Shown here one piece after another: positions 1-5,986 of a DNA stretch of 6,760 nucleotides; within the stretch, counting starts at the first letter, position 1, and each line of letters begins with the position of its first letter. The position numbers and the translations under genes were made by a program. Under the pieces are notes generated by a model that was given only the letters and a program-made list of their open reading frames with translations, ran no database searches and was not told the origin of the DNA. Origin of the DNA: Flavobacteriales bacterium (GTDB taxonomy: Bacteria > Bacteroidota > Bacteroidia > NS11-12g > UBA955); contig CANIZU010000104.1 of NCBI GenBank assembly GCA_947472115.1, positions 1 to 6,760 of the forward strand, written 5' to 3'.

Positions 1-22
1 CTACCAGCTGAGCTATGGTGGC
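1..22 (-). tRNA. tRNA, 5' part only (cut by the window edge)
   Basis: The reverse complement begins GCCACCA (a 7-nt acceptor arm), then TA, then GCTC and AGCTGGTAG, which is the standard start of the D-arm and D-loop with the GG pair. The rest of the molecule, including the anticodon, lies to the left of the window. The isotype therefore cannot be read; an acceptor arm of this kind would suit a threonine tRNA, but that is a guess. A matching promoter lies about 50 bp upstream on the same strand, so this is probably the first tRNA of its transcript. Confidence 0.88.
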
Positions 23-73
23 TTTTAACCTTAAGAACGTGTGTGACCGAGGCCACTATCCCAAAAAGGACTG

Positions 74-104
74 CAAAAATAGTATTTATTTATGAATTGA
101 CAAA
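74..104 (-). promoter_or_regulatory. Bacteroidota-type promoter for the tRNA
   Basis: Read on the minus strand, TTTG (104 to 101) is followed after 19 nt by TATTTTTG (81 to 74). This matches the Bacteroidota housekeeping consensus of TTTG at -33 and TAnnTTTG at -7 in both elements and in spacing. Transcription would start near position 68, leaving a leader of about 45 nt before the mature tRNA end at 22. It is the only promoter in the window with both elements intact, as expected for a strongly expressed stable RNA. Confidence 0.75.
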
Positions 105-206
105 CCCTTATTGCATTTTTTACACATAAATTTTACTGTCCAATCCATCCATCCCCAAAAAATGCCATTTCCTCAATTCCCAATCACGCCTCTACAATTT
201 CTGTTA

Positions 207-214
207 TACATTTG
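207..214 (+). promoter_or_regulatory. -7 promoter element for the DUF4340-like gene
   Basis: TACATTTG matches TAnnTTTG exactly and ends only 6 nt before the ATG at 221. No TTTG is seen 19-21 nt upstream, so the -33 element is weak or absent. If the element is used, transcription would start within a few bases of the ATG and the mRNA would be leaderless or nearly so. The rest of 105-206 is AT- and C-rich with nothing else I can name. Confidence 0.55.
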
Positions 215-220
215 TACCCT

Positions 221-1255
221 ATGCAAAAACGCATCCTTATCGCCGTTACCCTATTGGTCTCCGCCCTACTCATTACCTTTGTGTTATGGCGCAATATCAA
301 TAGTACTACCGCCATTTCCCACGATATATTTGCCCTCAAATCGCCGCAAAAAATCACCAAAATCACCTTCTCCCCCAACAATACCAAACTCCCCTATCTT
401 ACCTTAGAAAAAGTGAATGAGCGTTGGATCGTTCGCACAGAAACCCAATCTTTCCCCGCCGATACCCATGCAATTCATGAATTACTCTACTGGGCGATGC
501 CTCAACTGCAAGTAAAATGTCCCGTAGCCGACGCATCAAAAGAAACCGTAACCAAAGATATCGCCTTAAATGGCACCAAAGTCATCTTCTCCCAAGACAA
601 TAAAGAAGTCCATACCCTATACGTTGGATTCCCCACGCCAACCCAAGATGCTACTTATATGTATTTCCCGGGCACAGAACGACCTTGCGAAATTACAGTC
701 CCAGGATTTGTTGGCTACCTCACTCCCTATTTCAATACCAACATTCAACTCTGGAGGTCGATGTTTATGATCGATGCGTCCATATCCGATATCAAATCAA
801 TCAAAGTCACCTACCCCGCACAGCCCCAAGAATCATTTACGATCACACAAGACCATGATCGCATCGAATTAAAAAACATCAGCAACCAACCCATAGCTGC
901 CAACCAAAGCTTAATCGCGGGTTATTTGGAATTATCTAAAACGCTCGCCCGCGAAGCGGGCGAGCCAGCTGCTATCAATAAAAGCACCCTCGCAATAAAA
1001 ACAATCACCCAATCACAACCCGTCGTGATTTTTGAATATACCTTCACATCCCAAGCCGCGAAATCCATCACCATCTACCCCATGGATGTTACTGCCGGCG
1101 AAACCTATAGCATGGAAGAAAAAAATGGCAAACTCAAAACCAAAGAAACAAATATTTACTGGGCCAAAGAATCCGGCGATCCCCTGCTTTGGGTGATTCA
1201 AGACATCGTGCTGCATAACCGACTCAAAAAACTCAGCGATTTCAACAATCGTTAA
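221..1255 (+). CDS. Membrane-anchored DUF4340-like protein
   Basis: This is a protein of 344 residues with an uncleaved N-terminal membrane segment (about residues 4-23, ILIAVTLLVSALLITFVLW) followed by a long extracytoplasmic domain. The body fits the DUF4340 family as I know it in Bacteroidota: a 'W.V' strand after a short sheet (ERWIV, 67-71), a helix ending in QLQVKCPV (95-102), YVGFPTPTQDATYMYF (134-149), a VPGFVGYLTPYF stretch (160-171), and LWRS (177-180) before a repeat of the first sheet (IKSIKVTYPAQPQESF). The biochemical role of the family is not established; members often sit near gliding or ABC-type surface machinery, but none is nearby here. ATG 221 is preferred to TTG 212, because 212 lies inside the -7 element and ATG gives a clean MQKR start before the membrane helix. 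Codons 241-249 contain a perfect inverted repeat, described separately. The next gene starts 81 bp downstream with no terminator between them. Confidence 0.85.
   Translation: MQKRILIAVTLLVSALLITFVLWRNINSTTAISHDIFALKSPQKITKITFSPNNTKLPYLTLEKVNERWIVRTETQSFPADTHAIHELLYWAMPQLQVKCPVADASKETVTKDIALNGTKVIFSQDNKEVHTLYVGFPTPTQDATYMYFPGTERPCEITVPGFVGYLTPYFNTNIQLWRSMFMIDASISDIKSIKVTYPAQPQESFTITQDHDRIELKNISNQPIAANQSLIAGYLELSKTLAREAGEPAAINKSTLAIKTITQSQPVVIFEYTFTSQAAKSITIYPMDVTAGETYSMEEKNGKLKTKETNIYWAKESGDPLLWVIQDIVLHNRLKKLSDFNNR
943..965. repeat. Perfect 10-bp inverted repeat with GAA loop, inside a gene
   Basis: The left arm GCTCGCCCGC (943-952) and right arm GCGGGCGAGC (956-965) are exact reverse complements around a 3-nt GAA loop. 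The arms are 9 of 10 G or C in sequence of moderate GC content. The core GCGAAGC (951-957) is the DNA mini-hairpin known to be extraordinarily stable. The repeat is read in frame as L-A-R-E-A-G-E and breaks nothing. No T-tract follows, so it is not a normal intrinsic terminator. Confidence 0.9.
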
Positions 1256-1336
1256 CACCAAAGCCAACCGGAAAGTCACCCTCTCAACCAAAGTAAACCC
1301 GTAAATTATTTCTTCAACCAATCCACAAATCATACA

Positions 1337-2107
1337 GTGAAATTTCAGTTTTCCATCGCCGGTGCCGTCCTTGGCCTCATGTCGTCAGGCCCCACAGGCG
1401 CAGTCATAGGCTTTCTCGTTGGCATGTACATCGATTTCGTAAATACCCCAGAAAGCGAAAGAAACAAAACCAGCAACGCCTATCAGCAACGTAGCCACAG
1501 TCAAAATTATTACAGCGACAACTACCCTCCTTCCGATTTCAAAAACTCGCTACTGATCCTCATAGCCGCCACAATGAATGCCGATGGATCGGTGCTCAAG
1601 AGCGAACTCGAAATGGTAAAGGCGATGCTCATCCGCACCTACGGAGAAGATGAAGCCCGAATGCTACTGCTCCGACTTCGCGATTACCTCAAACAGTCGC
1701 ACAACCTTGCCGAAGTCTGCCGAAACCTGCGCAACCGCATGGGCTACTCCCCTAGATTAGAATTGCTTCACGTACTTTTTAGAATTTCCCGCGCCGATGG
1801 CGATATCTCAGCCCCCGAAATCAACCTACTGCAACAAATCGCGACGCAACTTGGAATCAGCACCCCCGACTATCTTTCCATTCGAGCGATGTTTGTTTCC
1901 TCCCCCGATAGCGATTTTCAGATTTTAGAGATTAGCACCTCAGCCACCGAAGAAGAAGCCAAAAAAGCCTATCGCAAAATGGTGATGCGCTTTCACCCAG
2001 ACCGCCTCGGTAGTCTAGACGATGCAGAACGAAAAGCCGCTGAATCCAAATTTATTAAGGTCCAACAAGCCTACGAAAACATCAAAAAATCCAAAGGCTG
2101 GTCCTAA
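1337..2107 (+). CDS. TerB plus J-domain protein (DjlA-like co-chaperone)
   Basis: The protein has 256 residues. A Gly-rich membrane-type segment (about 8-33, with GPTGAVIGFLVG) is followed by a polar Gln/Ser/Tyr-rich linker (36-66) and a TerB-like helical domain (about 67-185). Two acidic motifs, ADGSVLKSE (82-90) and ADGDISAPE (153-161), mark the two-fold TerB repeat. A C-terminal J-domain (about 192-250) carries the HPD tripeptide at 220-222 after KKAYRKMVMRF, so it should stimulate the ATPase of an Hsp70 (DnaK). The order membrane segment, TerB, J-domain is that of DjlA, and a partly membrane-bound DnaK co-chaperone is the likely role; the client is unknown. The start is GTG 1337: no in-frame ATG lies upstream, and the next ATG (Met15) would remove half of the Gly-rich segment. 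The stop codon overlaps the next start (TAATG), suggesting translational coupling to the permease. Confidence 0.88.
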   Translation: MKFQFSIAGAVLGLMSSGPTGAVIGFLVGMYIDFVNTPESERNKTSNAYQQRSHSQNYYSDNYPPSDFKNSLLILIAATMNADGSVLKSELEMVKAMLIRTYGEDEARMLLLRLRDYLKQSHNLAEVCRNLRNRMGYSPRLELLHVLFRISRADGDISAPEINLLQQIATQLGISTPDYLSIRAMFVSSPDSDFQILEISTSATEEEAKKAYRKMVMRFHPDRLGSLDDAERKAAESKFIKVQQAYENIKKSKGWS

Positions 2108-2979
2108 TGCGCGTTCACATCGCCCTGTTTTTCGTCAGCCTGCTCTACGCCATCCTATTTTCCTGGGCCGGTCAAATCATGCCCAATTATTTGCGGCCTG
2201 AAGCCTTCGTCATGCTTCGCGTAATCACCGCAACAGCCCTATTTTATCTGGTCGCCCTGACCCAAACCTCAGAAAAAATCGACTGGAAAGCCCACGGCAA
2301 GGAACTGGCGATCTGCGGATTCTTTGGCACCAGCGCCAACATGTACCTCTTCTTTCACGGCTTGGCCCTCACCCACCCCATCAATGGCGCCATCTTGATG
2401 CTTGTCACCCCGCTATTTGTGGGCATATTCGACCACATCCGTGTCAAAGCCTACCCCAAACCTTGGTTCATCGTAGGAACAATCATTGCTGCTGCAGGCA
2501 GTTTATGGTTGATGATTGGCAAAGGCGCAATATTCAACAAGGATACATTAACCGGCGATCTATATGTGGCTGTCAACGCGTTGTTCTACGCCATCTATTT
2601 GGTCCGAGTAAAACGCATCGCCCATCTATACAAACCCATCACCATCAATAAGATCACTTTTACTTTTGGTACCTTATATATGCTGCCCATCGGCGGAATG
2701 GCATTATTACAAACCGATTTCCATGCTTTCACACCCAACGTCACCGCCAAAGTCGTTTATGTATTATTCTTCACGAGTTTCTTGGTCTACCTACTCAATT
2801 CCTATGCGGTAAAAAAAGCGGGGCCCTCGCTAGCAGGACTCTACATTTATTTACAACCCGTTATGGCTAGTATCATTGCAGTATTGCTTGGAGCCGATAC
2901 GCTCACTGTTACTAAAGTCGCTACGATGACCCTAATCATGGGCGGCGTATTTTTGGCCACACGGTTCTCTCCAAAATAA
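2107..2979 (+). CDS. DMT-superfamily permease, EamA family
   Basis: This is a hydrophobic protein of 290 residues, the usual length for a two-EamA-domain drug/metabolite transporter with about ten membrane helices. The first EamA half covers about residues 3-137 and includes FHGLALTHPINGAILMLVTP (83-102), the typical conserved helix pair. The second half covers about 150-286 and includes GDLYVAVNALFYAIYLV and the hallmark GLYIYLQPVMASIIAVLLG (244-262). It probably exports or exchanges a small metabolite across the inner membrane; the substrate cannot be read from sequence. ATG 2107 overlaps the TAA of the J-domain gene, so the two are almost certainly co-transcribed. The end is followed within 14 bp by a new promoter, with no convincing terminator. 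Confidence 0.93.
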   Translation: MRVHIALFFVSLLYAILFSWAGQIMPNYLRPEAFVMLRVITATALFYLVALTQTSEKIDWKAHGKELAICGFFGTSANMYLFFHGLALTHPINGAILMLVTPLFVGIFDHIRVKAYPKPWFIVGTIIAAAGSLWLMIGKGAIFNKDTLTGDLYVAVNALFYAIYLVRVKRIAHLYKPITINKITFTFGTLYMLPIGGMALLQTDFHAFTPNVTAKVVYVLFFTSFLVYLLNSYAVKKAGPSLAGLYIYLQPVMASIIAVLLGADTLTVTKVATMTLIMGGVFLATRFSPK

Positions 2980-2992
2980 TCCAAAAATTCGT

Positions 2993-3000
2993 TATCTTTG
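2993..3000 (+). promoter_or_regulatory. -7 promoter element for the 108-residue gene and receptor
   Basis: TATCTTTG fits TAnnTTTG exactly and ends 14 nt before the ATG at 3015. No TTTG lies 19-21 nt upstream. The transcript would have a leader of roughly 10 nt with no Shine-Dalgarno sequence. Because the receptor start lies only 3 nt past the stop of the small gene, this promoter probably drives both, and perhaps the lipoprotein as well. Confidence 0.65.
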
Positions 3001-3014
3001 CACTTTATACAATT

Positions 3015-3341
3015 ATGCGTACCAAAGAAGCCAACGACATCCTCAACAGCGCTATCGAAAGTGTAGAGAAAAACGGTATTTCCGCCGAGACCCTTATTCC
3101 TCAGTTGCAAGCAGCTCGCGAACATGCACTTCAGGAAAATGATCCTTTGGTGACGCGCGCATTGCGTTTAGCCTGGCAGCATTTGGAATCAAATGAAGCG
3201 TTTGACACCGAATTGGCAGAAGAAATCGAAACTCCAGAAGAGAATTTCGCATATTTCTTGGCTCTTTGCGTAAAGTCGGACAACGCACTTAACCGTGATG
3301 AGTTGCGTGTAATGACAAACCAGCTCCAGCAGTTGGCCTAA
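3015..3341 (+). CDS. Small helical protein of unknown function
   Basis: The protein has 108 residues, is acidic and Leu/Ala/Glu-rich, and is predicted to be almost all helix. It has no signal peptide and no membrane segment, so it is probably cytoplasmic. The N-terminal half (about 1-60: KEANDILNSAIESVEKNG, then LIPQLQAAREHALQEND and RALRLAWQHLE) resembles uncharacterised helical proteins I associate with Bacteroidota, but I cannot name a family. A strongly acidic stretch (LAEEIETPEEN) separates it from the C-terminal helix. It has its own -7 element and lies 3 nt before the receptor gene, so the two are likely co-expressed. Its base composition differs from its neighbours: G is about equal to C on the coding strand, while the flanking genes are strongly C-rich. 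That may reflect high expression or stronger constraint rather than transfer. Reality as a gene is well supported by promoter, spacing and protein-like composition; function is unknown. Confidence 0.8.
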   Translation: MRTKEANDILNSAIESVEKNGISAETLIPQLQAAREHALQENDPLVTRALRLAWQHLESNEAFDTELAEEIETPEENFAYFLALCVKSDNALNRDELRVMTNQLQQLA

Positions 3342-3344
3342 GCC

Positions 3345-5918
3345 ATGAGCGGGTTTCAAACCCATATCGGACGATTTTTTTTCGTTTTACTTTCATTTTT
3401 TTTTCAGTACGATGCAATCGCTCAAAAGGTGATGTGCCCTTATCATCTACACATTTATTTGGAGGAACGCATTCCCCATTCCCAGAGCACCCGAGCCCCT
3501 TCCGAGAGCACCCAAACCAATTCCGAAATCACCCAACCCATCTCTGGGGCTGAAATCTTTATTGAAAGTATTCATAGAAAAACCTACTCCGACGACCAAG
3601 GACTAGCTTCGTTAGAAAATCTCTGTGACTCATCAATCGAATTGGAGATTTCGGCAAACGGTTTTCACCACCACATGACGTTGATAGCAAAATCTACTTT
3701 GGATTCCGCAACAATTTATATCATCACTTTATTCGGAGACACCAGCGAGAGCCCACAATTCTTGGAAACAAATGGTCATTTACCCACATCGCAACTTACA
3801 GTAAAGTCTGATTCCATAAGCAACGTCAACAAGAGAATTGGACAGCCCAACGCAACGATACCAGCCAATATCGAAAAACTTCTCGCAGCCTCCGTGATTG
3901 CCCAAAACCAAGGTACCCAAGGCGATATCCTAAAAATAAACAACCTCGCACTCTCGCCCCAGCAAAACCTATCCAAATCACTAGAACCCCTACCAATGAC
4001 CCAAACCCTATCAACCAGTATGGGCATCGGAAAACCTGTAGTACAAGGCATGTTTGGTCAGAGATTACCAATTCTCAACAATGGCTTTCGCCTTGAAGGT
4101 CAAACCTGGGGACTGGATCACGCACCAGAAACCGACATTTGGGGTGTGCAATCTGTGAGCTTATTACGCGGGACCAATGCACTTGCCATTGCAGCCGATG
4201 CCTGGGGAAATGCCATCAATCTTATCAACCAATACGATTTTCATCAATTCAATCGCGAATACACGCAACTTGCTTCCTTTCAATCTAACGGCAGAGGAAT
4301 TCATGTCGCTGGGAAGTATATCAAAGGCCGAGCAAACATCGAACCGGGCAAACACCCATACGATAAAGGACAGTATTTTCTGTATTCGGCGCGAATGACG
4401 GGCAATTATTCCATTCCAACCCAGACATTAAAAAACACCGCCACCCGCGAGGCTAGCCTATCCTATGGCAACCTCTGGAGCAGCCAACGGGGTTATTGGC
4501 GACTCATTCCGGCGGTTTCGAATAGAGAACTTCACATCAAGGCTTATGCCTTCCAAGGTGCCATTTTCGCTGAAAGTCATATCGGAAACATCAACGATTT
4601 ACTCGCTGCGATACAAAGAACCACACCCGTTTACGATGCACCCTTCACCTATAAAATCAGCAATCCGCAACAGCAAACCTATCAATTGCAAGTGGGGTAC
4701 AACAGCTACAATCGCATCCTCGAAAAAATGATCGTGCATCATAAAATTTGCTTTCAGTCAAATCTGCGTTTGGAATTCGACCCGCATCGAAACAGTTCGA
4801 TAAATTTTGCCCAACTCAATCTTTGGCAAGGAACAATTTCTCAGCATACTAGCATCGAAAAAATCAATCAATCCGATTGGAAAAAGCGCATTGTAATTCA
4901 GAATACCAGTCAGTGGCAACGCTATGCTGGCTATTATTTCCTGCCCGATTACAAACAGTGGCAACCCAACGTCCACCTGTATTTTGGCAATAAGTCTAAC
5001 ACAAAAGCAGAGCACGAATTCATTGTAAGAACCGATTGGCTCATCCGCAACGTACTTCCTAAAATCGATGGCGTAATCACCAACACATGGCAGCATCATT
5101 TGGGACTTTCTGCGGCCTATTCTTTTCAACATACCCTCGGACGCAACAACTTTCAATTGCATGTAAGTCAGCTATGGAGAGCACCGAGCGTCAACGAATT
5201 ATACACCCAAGGCGTTCACCACGGCGCGGCGGCTTACGAACAGGGGAACAAAGGGCTCAAGCCCGAAAGTGGCGAAAAAATTGAAATCGTTTTTGCACGA
5301 CTTCTCAAAAATTCCGAATTCAGGTTAACGGCTTTTGCGCAGTATTCAGCCAATTTCATTTCCTTATTTCCGATGTCGGCCCCAGTTTTAACTGTCCGAG
5401 GCGCATTCCCCGGCTACGAATACAAGCAAATGCCTACCGCTTATTCAGGGGTTGAATTGCAATTTTCGCAACGAATCAAGCCGATCAACCTTCAAATTTC
5501 TTCCCGACTGGGCGCCATTTATGGCCGTATGTTAATGCAGCCCGATGCCGCGCGATACCCCAATTTTTTGCCCTGTCCAAAGGCAAGTATTCAGTTGCAA
5601 AAACGATGGCGACATCTGCTGCTAAACTTGGATATCCAGGGCGTAGGAAAACAACCCTTCTATACCCCCGGCACCGATTTCTTACCACCGCCCAACGGCT
5701 ATGTTTTGGTAAATTCTCAATTGCAATTCTTTGATCTGGGGATACGCCAGCAATCCAAATGGGTTATCTATGGCGAAAATCTAGGGAATAAAGCTTACCG
5801 CGACTACATGGATCGATTCCGATATTTCACCAACCAAGCAGGAACCAACGTGGGTGTCAAATGGATTTACGACATCCATCACCACAACGAACACAACCAC
5901 AAATCCAATAAATCTTAA
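3345..5918 (+). CDS. TonB-dependent outer-membrane receptor
   Basis: The protein has 857 residues. A signal peptide (about 1-26) has a very Phe-rich core and a likely cut after DAIA. It is followed by an N-terminal carboxypeptidase-regulatory-like domain (about 31-130; PISGAEIFIESI, DDQGLASL, SIELEISANGFHHH), which is split by three 7-residue repeats. The plug (about 170-300) contains GIGKPVVQGMFGQRLPILNN (227-246) and GQTWGLDHAPETD (252-264). The barrel contains LWRAPSVNELYTQGVHHGAA (610-629), YEQGNKGLKPE and, near the end, GENLGNKAYRDYMDRFRYF (810-828). These are hallmarks of a receptor group in Bacteroidota that shares the 'RAP..NELY' strand with zinc receptors such as ZnuD. It should import a scarce ligand using TonB-ExbBD energy. 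The substrate is unknown; a metal or metal complex is inferred from His-rich parts (HHH 108-110 and tail 845-852). After the last barrel strand (about 833-844) comes an unusual 13-residue His-rich tail. The start lies 3 nt after the preceding stop, and a small lipoprotein gene follows after 68 bp. Confidence 0.93.
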   Translation: MSGFQTHIGRFFFVLLSFFFQYDAIAQKVMCPYHLHIYLEERIPHSQSTRAPSESTQTNSEITQPISGAEIFIESIHRKTYSDDQGLASLENLCDSSIELEISANGFHHHMTLIAKSTLDSATIYIITLFGDTSESPQFLETNGHLPTSQLTVKSDSISNVNKRIGQPNATIPANIEKLLAASVIAQNQGTQGDILKINNLALSPQQNLSKSLEPLPMTQTLSTSMGIGKPVVQGMFGQRLPILNNGFRLEGQTWGLDHAPETDIWGVQSVSLLRGTNALAIAADAWGNAINLINQYDFHQFNREYTQLASFQSNGRGIHVAGKYIKGRANIEPGKHPYDKGQYFLYSARMTGNYSIPTQTLKNTATREASLSYGNLWSSQRGYWRLIPAVSNRELHIKAYAFQGAIFAESHIGNINDLLAAIQRTTPVYDAPFTYKISNPQQQTYQLQVGYNSYNRILEKMIVHHKICFQSNLRLEFDPHRNSSINFAQLNLWQGTISQHTSIEKINQSDWKKRIVIQNTSQWQRYAGYYFLPDYKQWQPNVHLYFGNKSNTKAEHEFIVRTDWLIRNVLPKIDGVITNTWQHHLGLSAAYSFQHTLGRNNFQLHVSQLWRAPSVNELYTQGVHHGAAAYEQGNKGLKPESGEKIEIVFARLLKNSEFRLTAFAQYSANFISLFPMSAPVLTVRGAFPGYEYKQMPTAYSGVELQFSQRIKPINLQISSRLGAIYGRMLMQPDAARYPNFLPCPKASIQLQKRWRHLLLNLDIQGVGKQPFYTPGTDFLPPPNGYVLVNSQLQFFDLGIRQQSKWVIYGENLGNKAYRDYMDRFRYFTNQAGTNVGVKWIYDIHHHNEHNHKSNKS
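3375..3404 (+). repeat. Two poly-T tracts (T8 and T9) in the signal-peptide codons
   Basis: An uninterrupted run of 8 T (3375-3382) and one of 9 T (3396-3404) lie 13 bp apart, within the Phe-rich core of the receptor's signal peptide. Slippage in either would shift the frame about ten to twenty codons after the start. In this copy both are in frame. Single-nucleotide tracts like these are used as phase-variation switches in some surface-protein genes, but they could simply reflect Phe codons. Confidence 0.85.
3479..3541 (+). repeat. Three imperfect 21-bp tandem repeats in the receptor gene
   Basis: Units start at 3479, 3500 and 3521. They share TTCC, then A-rich AGAGCACCC or AAATCACCC, then a C/A-rich end. 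Units 1 and 2 share the block GAGCACCC, and units 2 and 3 share TTCCGA. Each encodes seven residues: SQSTRAP, SESTQTN, SEITQPI. The block sits between the first and second strands of the regulatory-like domain, where relatives have a short turn, so it probably forms a flexible Ser/Thr-rich loop. Confidence 0.75.
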
Positions 5919-5986
5919 CCCAGAATAAGCTATTCCCGCAAATCTCAATACGCACAATAATTTAATTCCAAAAAATTTCGCTCCCC

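Noticed and set aside
212..220. TTG at 212 as the start of the DUF4340-like gene
   Set aside because: It falls within the -7 element TACATTTG, and the ATG three codons later gives a standard start for a membrane-anchored protein.
111..407. A 98-codon plus-strand open frame beginning TTG
   Set aside because: It overlaps the well-supported DUF4340-like gene in another frame, is rich in Pro and Ser from the C-rich strand, and shows no family features.
1013..1333. A 106-codon minus-strand open frame across the end of the DUF4340-like gene
   Set aside because: It is antisense to a real gene, its protein is dominated by Phe/Gly from reversed codons, and it has no promoter element; it looks like a shadow frame.
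2949..2988. Inverted repeat ATTTTTGG / CCAAAAAT at the end of the permease gene as a terminator
   Set aside because: The 8-bp stem is mostly A-T pairs with a 24-nt loop, lies partly in the coding region and has no T-tract after it, so it is probably chance.
4758..5162. A 134-codon minus-strand open frame within the receptor gene
   Set aside because: It lies wholly antisense to the barrel-coding part of a convincing receptor and has no recognisable motifs.
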